64,000 bases of DNA. Origin: Actinomycetes bacterium. GTDB lineage: Bacteria > Actinomycetota > Acidimicrobiia > Acidimicrobiales > Ilumatobacteraceae. This document shows, one piece after another, positions 38,204 to 44,722 of the stretch. The first letter of the stretch is position 1. Every line of letters starts with the position of its first letter. Below the pieces are notes generated by a model, which had not been told where the DNA came from, made no database searches, and was given only the letters and a program-made list of their open reading frames with translations. A program made the position numbers and the translations under genes. The DNA lies in NCBI GenBank assembly GCA_029782355.1, contig JAKOUY010000031.1:186001-250000 (forward strand). The letters are read 5' to 3'.

Positions 38204-38217
38204 TGCAATCGATTGTA
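38204..38217. promoter_or_regulatory. LacI-type operator O1
   Basis: TGCAATCGATTGTA is a palindrome with one mismatch around a central CG. This is the sequence type recognised by LacI/GalR regulators. It lies in the 152-base divergent promoter region between the two arms of the catabolic cluster, 59 bases from the minus-strand start and 81 from the plus-strand start. Confidence 0.75.
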
Positions 38218-38297
38218 CCCTGCCGAGCAAGAGGCCGGTGGACGTTCGGCGCAGGCAGCGGTTCCACGCTGGCCGGTCTCGACGGAGGGGGGGAACT

Positions 38298-39278
38298 GTG
38301 AGAGCGCTGGTATTCGCCGAGGCGGGTCGGGCCGAGGTCGGTGACGTCCGCGCCCCGGAGATCGGCGCCGACGAGATGCTGGTCGGCCTGCGCCAGGTGG
38401 GCGTCTGCCACTCCGACTTCGACCTGCTGGCCGACAACTACATCATCCCGGTTCGCTTCCCGGTGATCCCGGGCCACGAGTGGGCGGGCGAAGTGCTGGA
38501 GGTCGGCCCGGCCGTGCGTGGCTTCCGCCCGGGTGACCGGATCGTGGGGGAGTGCACCGTGAACGGCGGCGCCGACCACTTCGGGTTCTCGATCAGCGGC
38601 GCCGCCGCCGAGGCGTTCAAGATCCGCGCCGACTGGGCCCACCGGCTGCCCGACGAGCTCTCCTGGCAGCAGGGCGCCACCGTGGAGCCGTTCAGCTGCG
38701 CGTTCCACGCCATCAGCCGGGCCGGTGGGGTCAAGCCGGGTGACGAGGTCGCCGTGATCGGCGGTGGCCCGATCGGCCAGAGCGCCGTTGCTGCAGCGTC
38801 GCGGATGGGGGCTCGGGTGATCCTGATCGAGCCGACGGAGCACCGCCGGCAACTGGGCGTGCGACTCGGTGCCCACGACACGGTCGATCCCGGCGCCGGG
38901 CCGGTGGGCGATCAGGTCCGCGCCCTGACCGGCGGCGCCGGCGCCCACCTCGTAGTCGAGGCATCGGGCAATCCGGCGGCGATGGCGTCGGCCTTCGACG
39001 TGGCCGCCTTCCGCGGCCGGCTGGCGTTCATCGGCATCAACGTCGGCGGGCAGGCCGCGGCCCCGCTCGGCATGATCCAGTCCAAGGCGCTGCAGCTGAC
39101 CGGCACGATCGGTTCGCCGGACTGCTGGCCGGAGACGATCCGCTTCATGTCGGCCGCCGGGATCGACCTCTCGCCGATGATCAGCACCACCTTCGACCTG
39201 TCCCACGCCGATCAGGCGTTGGCCGCCTCCGCCGACCGCGACCACCACGTCAAGGTCCAGATCACCGCTAGCGGCTGA
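38298..39278 (+). CDS. Medium-chain dehydrogenase lacking the structural zinc loop
   Basis: The 326-residue protein keeps the catalytic ligands (GVCHSDFDLL and IPGHEWAGEV), and the cofactor motif IGGGPIGQSA is near residue 151. Between residues 80 and 105, where alcohol dehydrogenases have four Cys for a structural zinc, it reads GECTVNGGADHFGFS with a single Cys, so that zinc is absent. GTG 38298 follows a long GGAGGGGGGG. It probably oxidises a polyol or sugar alcohol with NAD(P). It is the first gene of the plus-strand arm, next to operator O1. Confidence 0.87.
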   Translation: MRALVFAEAGRAEVGDVRAPEIGADEMLVGLRQVGVCHSDFDLLADNYIIPVRFPVIPGHEWAGEVLEVGPAVRGFRPGDRIVGECTVNGGADHFGFSISGAAAEAFKIRADWAHRLPDELSWQQGATVEPFSCAFHAISRAGGVKPGDEVAVIGGGPIGQSAVAAASRMGARVILIEPTEHRRQLGVRLGAHDTVDPGAGPVGDQVRALTGGAGAHLVVEASGNPAAMASAFDVAAFRGRLAFIGINVGGQAAAPLGMIQSKALQLTGTIGSPDCWPETIRFMSAAGIDLSPMISTTFDLSHADQALAASADRDHHVKVQITASG

Positions 39279-39311
39279 GCGATGACCATCACCTGCTCCC
39301 ACGTCCGTCGC

Positions 39312-39325
39312 TGCAATCGAATGCA
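39312..39325. promoter_or_regulatory. LacI-type operator O2
   Basis: TGCAATCGAATGCA differs from a perfect TGCAATCGATTGCA palindrome at one base. It stands 38 bases before the M24-family gene and 34 after the preceding stop, in an 84-base gap. The match to O1 over the first nine bases suggests the same regulator. Confidence 0.72.
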
Positions 39326-39362
39326 GTCCCAGTCCGCCCGCCGGCCGTAGCGAGGAGTCACC

Positions 39363-40724
39363 ATGGCCATCCGAACCTTCGGTCCGAACACCGTCGACTG
39401 GGAGCAGCGCGCCGACATGGGTCGGATGCGCACCCAGCGGTTGGAACGCCTGAAGGCCACCCTCGAGGCGTCCGATCTCGGAGCGGTGCTGGCGTTCGAC
39501 TTCTCCAACATCCGCTACATGACGTCCACCCATATCGGGACCTGGGCCATCGACAAGCTGATCCGCTTCGCCCTGCTGCCCCGCGGCGGCGAGCCGATCA
39601 TCTGGGACTTCGGCTCGGCGGCCCGCCATCACGTCCTCTACAACCCGTGGCTGGACCACGCCCACACCCACGCCGGCTCACCGGACGCCTCGTGCCACCA
39701 GCAGCACGGATCACGTGCCGGGCTGTCGACACTGCGTGGCGCCATCCCGCCCGGCGCCGGCATGGCCGACGACGTCGCCGCCAAGGTCCACGAGGTGCTC
39801 GCCGAGTACGGATTGACCGGTGAGCCGCTCGGCATCGACGTGGCGGAGATCCCCGTGCTGCACGCCCTGGCGGCCAAGGGGATCGACGTCGTCGACGGTC
39901 AGCAGGTGTTCCTCGAAGCCCGGCGGATCAAGACCACCGATGAGATCACCATGCTGACCCACGCCTGCTCGATGGTCGACGCGGCGTACGAGGAGCTGTA
40001 CCGGTTCCTGCGCCCCGGGGTGCGCGAGAACGAGTGCGTCGGGCTGGTGAACAAGACCCTCCTCGACCTCGGCTCGGAGTACGTCGAGGGCGTCAATGCG
40101 ATCTCCGGCGAGCGCTGCGCCCCGCACCCCCACGTGTACAGCGACCGGATCATCCGCCCCGGCGACCCGGCCTTCTTCGACATCCTCCACAGCTACAACG
40201 GGTACCGGACGTGCTACTACCGCACCTTCCAGGTCGGCAGCGCGTCGCCCGCCCAGCGCGATGCCTACCGGATCTGCCGTGAGCTGATCGATCGGGCCAT
40301 CGCCCTCGTCCGGCCGGGCACGACCACGGCCGACATCTGCGCGGTCTGGCCGGCTGCCACCGAGTTCGGCTTCGCCGACGAGATGGCCGCCTTCGCCCTC
40401 CAGTACGGGCACGGCGTCGGGCTGTCGATCTGGGAGCGGCCGATCTTCAGCCGGCTGATCTCCTTCGACCATCCCGAGGTGCTCGAGGAGGGCATGGTCT
40501 TCGCCCTGGAGACCTACTGGCCGGCCAAGGACGGATGGTCGGCGGCGCGCATCGAGGAGGAGGTCGTGGTCACCGCCACCGGGTGCGAGGTGATCACCCG
40601 CTTCCCGGCCGAGGACCTCCTCGTGTGCGGCACCCGCTACTGGACCTTCGACGGGGCCCTGCCGGCCCTGCGCGAGACCCAGTCGCACCTCAACACGGCA
40701 GCGGGCCGGGGGGAGGCGACATGA
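39363..40724 (+). CDS. M24 (pita-bread) family hydrolase with altered metal site
   Basis: The 453-residue protein has a creatinase-type N-terminal domain and a pita-bread C-terminal domain. At the five classical dinuclear metal ligands it has Asp273 (FFDILHSYNGY), Cys284 in place of the second Asp (GYRTCYYRTF), His350 (YGHGVGL), Glu383 (FALETYW) and Glu398 (ARIEEEV). The N-terminal half (DLGAVLAFDFSNIRYMTST) resembles the DddP/creatinase branch rather than Xaa-Pro peptidases. DMSP-lyase iron ligands are not conserved, so that activity is unlikely. ATG 39363 follows GAGGAG. It overlaps the next gene by ATGA. The substrate is unknown; a C-N, C-O or C-S bond-cleaving role fits the fold. Confidence 0.85.
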   Translation: MAIRTFGPNTVDWEQRADMGRMRTQRLERLKATLEASDLGAVLAFDFSNIRYMTSTHIGTWAIDKLIRFALLPRGGEPIIWDFGSAARHHVLYNPWLDHAHTHAGSPDASCHQQHGSRAGLSTLRGAIPPGAGMADDVAAKVHEVLAEYGLTGEPLGIDVAEIPVLHALAAKGIDVVDGQQVFLEARRIKTTDEITMLTHACSMVDAAYEELYRFLRPGVRENECVGLVNKTLLDLGSEYVEGVNAISGERCAPHPHVYSDRIIRPGDPAFFDILHSYNGYRTCYYRTFQVGSASPAQRDAYRICRELIDRAIALVRPGTTTADICAVWPAATEFGFADEMAAFALQYGHGVGLSIWERPIFSRLISFDHPEVLEEGMVFALETYWPAKDGWSAARIEEEVVVTATGCEVITRFPAEDLLVCGTRYWTFDGALPALRETQSHLNTAAGRGEAT

Positions 40725-41728
40725 AGGTCGACGTCTGGTACGACTTCCGCAACCCGCCCCGCTGGCAGCGCGACGACACCGCCCTGTACGGCGAGCTGCT
40801 CGAGCAGATCGAGTGGGTCGACACCCTCGGGTTCAGCACCGTGTGGCTGTCCGAGCACCACTTCACCGACGAGGGCTACCTGCCCGGCCTGATGCCCATG
40901 CTGGCCGCGCTGGCCATGCGCACCAGCCGGGTGCGCCTGGGAACGGCCGTGCTGCTGGCGCCGCTCTACCACCCGCTGCGCCTGGCGGAGGAGGCCGCCG
41001 TCGTCGACATCCTCTCCGGTGGGCGGCTCGACCTCGGCATCGCCCCGGGCTACCGGGTCAGCGAGTTCGCCGCCATGGGCGTCGACAAGCGTGAGCGTGG
41101 CGGCCGGACCGACGAGATCATCGAGCTGCTGCTCCAGGCGTGGCGCTCCGGGTCGGTCACGGCCGACGGCCGGTACTACCGGTACCAGGACGTCCCGGTC
41201 ACGCCGCGTCCGGTGCAGCGGCCGATCCCGATCTGGATCGGCGGGTCGACCCTGGCCGCGGCGCGGCGCGCCGGGCGCCACGGCCTGGCCTTCATGCCCG
41301 ACTCCGGATCACCCGCCGAGGTGTATCCGGCGTACCGGGAAGCCTGCGCCGCCGCCGGGCACCCGCCGGGAGAGATCGCCACCAACATGGTGGTCTACGT
41401 CTGCGACGACCCCGAGCAGGGCTGGAACGACGTCAAGGAGCACTACTTCTACGTGTACCAGACGTACCAGCGGTGGTTCGCCGAGGCCGGCGATCTGATC
41501 CAGGTGGGAACACCGCTGACCGACCCCGACCAGCTGTCTCGCCAGACCCACATCGTCGGCACGCCGGAGACCGTGGTCGAGGCGATCCGCGCCCGCCGCC
41601 AGCGCTACCCGTTCGATCGGCTGATCTTCTGGGCCCGGCCGCCGGGCCTCCCCATCGAGCAGAGCACCCGCTCGCTCGAGCTGTTCGCCACCAAGGTGCT
41701 CCCGCAGATCGCCGAGGGTCCGGCGTGA
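40721..41728 (+). CDS. LLM-class flavin-dependent oxidoreductase (luciferase-like)
   Basis: The 335-residue TIM-barrel protein shows the luciferase-like monooxygenase blocks WLSEHHFTDEGYLPGLMPML near residue 42, RLGTAVLLAPLYHPLRLAEE near 72, LGIAPGYR near 106 and PIPIWIGGSTLAAARRAG near 170. Such enzymes use FMNH2, or F420 in some actinobacteria, and oxygen to oxidise a small molecule. The start ATG overlaps the M24 stop and has GGGGAGG upstream. No flavin reductase gene is adjacent. In this cluster it may open or hydroxylate the imported substrate. Confidence 0.88.
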   Translation: MKVDVWYDFRNPPRWQRDDTALYGELLEQIEWVDTLGFSTVWLSEHHFTDEGYLPGLMPMLAALAMRTSRVRLGTAVLLAPLYHPLRLAEEAAVVDILSGGRLDLGIAPGYRVSEFAAMGVDKRERGGRTDEIIELLLQAWRSGSVTADGRYYRYQDVPVTPRPVQRPIPIWIGGSTLAAARRAGRHGLAFMPDSGSPAEVYPAYREACAAAGHPPGEIATNMVVYVCDDPEQGWNDVKEHYFYVYQTYQRWFAEAGDLIQVGTPLTDPDQLSRQTHIVGTPETVVEAIRARRQRYPFDRLIFWARPPGLPIEQSTRSLELFATKVLPQIAEGPA

Positions 41729-42501
41729 GCGGGCGGTTGAGCGGGTCGCGCATCGTCGTCACCGGTGCGGGCAGTGGCATGGGTCGGGCGTTCGTCGAGG
41801 CCTTCGCTGCCGAGGGGGCCACGGTCGGGGTGCTCGACCGTGCCGCCGACGCCGCTGCAGCGGTGGCCGCGGCGATCGGCGAAGCCGCCCATCCACTGAC
41901 CGCCGACGTCTCCCGTCGCGCCGACGTGGTGGCCGCGCTCGACGCGTTCGTCTCCGCCACCGGCGGGCTCGACGTGCTGTTCAACAACGCCGGCTTCAAC
42001 CGGCCGATGCACCTGCTCGATGTGACCGAGGAGAACTGGCACGCGGTCATGGACGTGAACGCGCTGGGCACGTTGATCGGCATCCAGGAGGCGGCCAAGC
42101 GGATGATCCCTGCGGGGCGCGGCAAGATCGTCAACACCTCCTCGATCGCCGGTCGCCAAGGGTTCCCCAGCTTCGCCCCCTACTGCGCCAGCAAGTTCGC
42201 GGTCAACGCCCTGACCCAGGCAGCGGCTCGGGCGCTGGCCCCGCACGGCATCACCTGCAACGCCTTCGCTCCGGGTGTCGTCGACACGCCGCTGTGGACC
42301 CAGTTGGACCTCGACCTGATGGAGATCGGCGACGCCGCGACTCCCGGCCAGGCGATGGCCGACTTCGCCGCCGGCATCCTCCTCGGTCGCCCCGCTGTGC
42401 CCGCCGACATCGTCGGCACGGCGTTGTACCTGGCGTCGGCGGACTCCGACTACCTGACCGGCCAGGTGATCATGATCGACGGCGGGATGGTGCTCGTGTG
42501 A
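41725..42501 (+). CDS. Short-chain dehydrogenase (sorbitol/acetoin reductase-like)
   Basis: The 258-residue classical SDR has TGAGSGMGRAF at the cofactor site, FNNAG near residue 88, and the active site in SSIAGRQGFPSFAPYCASK (Ser, Tyr, Lys). PGVVDTPLW near 190 is the family's substrate loop. This pattern is close to meso-2,3-butanediol, galactitol and sorbitol dehydrogenases. GTG 41725 overlaps the upstream stop by four bases and its own stop is overlapped by the permease start, so expression is tightly coupled. Confidence 0.9.
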   Translation: MSGRLSGSRIVVTGAGSGMGRAFVEAFAAEGATVGVLDRAADAAAAVAAAIGEAAHPLTADVSRRADVVAALDAFVSATGGLDVLFNNAGFNRPMHLLDVTEENWHAVMDVNALGTLIGIQEAAKRMIPAGRGKIVNTSSIAGRQGFPSFAPYCASKFAVNALTQAAARALAPHGITCNAFAPGVVDTPLWTQLDLDLMEIGDAATPGQAMADFAAGILLGRPAVPADIVGTALYLASADSDYLTGQVIMIDGGMVLV

Positions 42502-43508
42502 ACACGGTCGCCGCGCTGGACGAACCGACCGGGCGGGGCGGATGGCGCGTGTCGCGCGGCCTGCTCACCGTGCTGTCGGCCTGCGTGGCCCTGTTCGTCG
42601 CCAGTGCGATCTTCGCGTCCAGCAGCGTGACCAAGGGGCCGCTGCTCGGCATGCTGCCCTACGCCTCGGTGCTGGCCATCGTCTCCCTGGGTCAGACGCT
42701 GGTGATCCAGCAGGGTGGGATCGACCTGTCGGTCCCCGGATCGGTGTCGGCGGTGGTGGTGATCTGCACCCACGAGGCCCAGAACCAGGACTCGCGCCTG
42801 TGGTGGGTGGTGCTGCTGGCGCTGGGCGTGTCGATCGCTGCCGGCGTGCTCAACGGGGTGCTGATCGGTCGTCTCGGGCTCAACGCCATCGTGGCCACGC
42901 TCGGAACCAGTTCGCTCATGTACACCGTGGTCTTCGGGGTGTCGGGCGGAATCCCGCGCAGCACCACGCCGCTGCTGGCCAAGATCGCCAGCGGGCTGAC
43001 GCTCGGCATCCCCCGATCGGTGTTCTTCGCCGTCGGCGCCACGGTGCTCACGACGGTGGTGGTCAAGCGGACCGCCCCGGGCCGCCGCTTCGAGGCCACC
43101 GGGGCCAACCCGGCGGCCGCGGTCACCGCCGGCCTGCACGTCTATCGCTACCGGATCGGCGCCTACGTGTGGGCCCAGCTGCACTACTGGCTGGGTGGCG
43201 TGTTGCTGGCCGGCATCCTCAGCCAGCCCACCGCCTTCCAGGGCAATGCCTACCTGCTCCCGTCCGTCGCCGCCGTGGTCCTCGGCGGGACGTCGCTCCT
43301 CGGCGGGCGCGGCAACCTCGTGGCCACCGCCCTCGCTGCCCTGTTCCTCGAGCAGCTCGGCCAGTTCGTCCTGGCCCTCGGGGTGACCTTCGCCATCCGC
43401 ACCCTCGTCGAGGCGGCAGCCCTCGTCGTGGGCGTGGCCCTCTACACCGTCGACTGGCGGGCCGTGCGCGCCCGGCTGTTCCCGCCCCAGCAGACCTCCT
43501 CGATCTGA
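42498..43508 (+). CDS. RbsC-like ABC importer permease
   Basis: The 336-residue membrane protein has eight to ten hydrophobic segments and RbsC-type blocks IVSLGQTLVIQQGGIDLSVPG near residue 55, VLNGVLIGRLGLNAIVATLGT near 115 and VVLGGTSLLGGRGN near 265. Permeases of this class import pentoses, hexoses, polyols or autoinducer-2. A second permease domain is fused to the ATPase encoded downstream, so this importer probably uses a heterodimer. GTG 42498 overlaps the SDR stop. Confidence 0.9.
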   Translation: MNTVAALDEPTGRGGWRVSRGLLTVLSACVALFVASAIFASSSVTKGPLLGMLPYASVLAIVSLGQTLVIQQGGIDLSVPGSVSAVVVICTHEAQNQDSRLWWVVLLALGVSIAAGVLNGVLIGRLGLNAIVATLGTSSLMYTVVFGVSGGIPRSTTPLLAKIASGLTLGIPRSVFFAVGATVLTTVVVKRTAPGRRFEATGANPAAAVTAGLHVYRYRIGAYVWAQLHYWLGGVLLAGILSQPTAFQGNAYLLPSVAAVVLGGTSLLGGRGNLVATALAALFLEQLGQFVLALGVTFAIRTLVEAAALVVGVALYTVDWRAVRARLFPPQQTSSI

Positions 43509-43535
43509 CCATCAGAACCACAAAGGAAGGAAGAC

Positions 43536-44657
43536 ATGTACGTATCACGATCCAAGGTGATGACCGTCACCTCCATCGCCGTCGGCGTGACGCTGATGGC
43601 CAGCATCACCCCGGGCGCCCGGGCAACGACGCCGCCCTCCACGCCGGCCGGCGGGTCGGCTGCGGCCAGCGGACCGCCGTCGTGGTGCGGCTCCAAGCAG
43701 ATCTCGCTCGGCTTCACCGACGGATTCGGCGGCAACAGCTGGCGACTGGTCACCGCCGCAGCGGCCCGCGACGAGGCCTCGAAGTGCCCCAGCGTCACCA
43801 GCCTCGAGTACGCCGACGGCCAGGGCAACACGCAGAAGGCCATCTCCGACATCCAGGGCATGGTGGCCAAGGGCGTCAACGCCCTGCTCGTGTTCCCCGA
43901 CGCCGGCGAGGCGATCCTGCCGGCACTGCGCAGCGCCAAGGAGGCCGGTGTCATCACCGTGCCGTACCGCGTCTCTGCCGGCGGGCAGGCCGGGACGGAC
44001 TACGACAAGTTCATCGGCGCCGACTTCGTGACCGACGGCAAGAACTGGGGTGAGTGGATCCTGAAGAACCTGCCGAACGGCGGGAACGTGCTGATGGTGT
44101 CCGGCCCGCCAGGCAACAGCCAGGGTGTCGACGAGGCCAAGGGCCTCGCCGAGGTCCTCGGGCCGAGCGGCAAGTACACGATGATCGGTGAGCAGCCCTT
44201 CTCGCCGACCAACTGGGATCCGGCCGAGACGCAGAAGGTCCTCACCGCGGCGATCGCGGCCAACCCGAAGATCGACGTCATCGTGTCCGACTTCGGCCCG
44301 TCGTTGGTCGGTGCCCTGCCCGAGTTCGAGAAGAGCGGTCGGTCGATCCCGGCCATCGCCACCTCCGACGGCAACCTGCTGTCCTGCTTCTGGGAGGACC
44401 ACAAGGACAAGAACCCGGACTTCAAGCTGTTCACGACCTCGACCGAGAACGACCACGCCCGTCTGGCCATGCAGTGGGCCATCGCCCTGGCGACCGGCGG
44501 CACCCCGCCGGCCGAGGACACGTACCACGGCGTCCCGTTCGAGGATTCGGTGTCGGGTCAGCCCCATCCGGTGACCTGCCGCAAGGACCTGCCCGGCGAC
44601 GTCTACCTGTCCGCCGAGATGTCGGGTGACGAGCAGGCCAAGTTGCTGAACAAGTAG
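43536..44657 (+). CDS. ABC importer substrate-binding protein, sugar type
   Basis: The 373-residue protein has a signal peptide with a likely cleavage after GARA (residue 30) and no lipobox. The type I periplasmic-binding fold includes ISLGFTDGFGGNSWR near residue 56, ALLVFPDAGEAILPAL near 113 and IDVIVSDFGPSLVGALPEF near 250. Two Cys pairs may form disulfides. AGGAAGGAAG precedes the ATG. It delivers the unknown substrate to the RbsC-like permeases on either side. The next gene starts 65 bases later, after a strong hairpin. Confidence 0.88.
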   Translation: MYVSRSKVMTVTSIAVGVTLMASITPGARATTPPSTPAGGSAAASGPPSWCGSKQISLGFTDGFGGNSWRLVTAAAARDEASKCPSVTSLEYADGQGNTQKAISDIQGMVAKGVNALLVFPDAGEAILPALRSAKEAGVITVPYRVSAGGQAGTDYDKFIGADFVTDGKNWGEWILKNLPNGGNVLMVSGPPGNSQGVDEAKGLAEVLGPSGKYTMIGEQPFSPTNWDPAETQKVLTAAIAANPKIDVIVSDFGPSLVGALPEFEKSGRSIPAIATSDGNLLSCFWEDHKDKNPDFKLFTTSTENDHARLAMQWAIALATGGTPPAEDTYHGVPFEDSVSGQPHPVTCRKDLPGDVYLSAEMSGDEQAKLLNK

Positions 44658-44664
44658 CCCGTTC

Positions 44665-44701
44665 GGGCACCCGGTCGGCCGGTCGCGCCGGCCGGGTGCC
44701 C
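44665..44701. terminator. Strong GC hairpin after the binding-protein gene
   Basis: GGGCACCCGG pairs perfectly with CCGGGTGCCC, with further GGCCGG and CCGGCC pairing inside. There is no T-tract. Its place between the binding protein and the ATPase suggests partial termination or 3' end protection, raising binding-protein expression over the membrane components. Confidence 0.65.
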
Positions 44702-44722
44702 TTCCGGTCCAGGACAGATCCG

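Noticed and set aside
39363-40724. DMSP lyase DddP call for the M24 protein, with the luciferase-like gene as a DMS monooxygenase
   Set aside because: The general N-terminal resemblance exists, but two of the Asp residues that bind iron in DddP are Leu and Cys here, and the importer is of a sugar type rather than BCCT or proline-betaine type.
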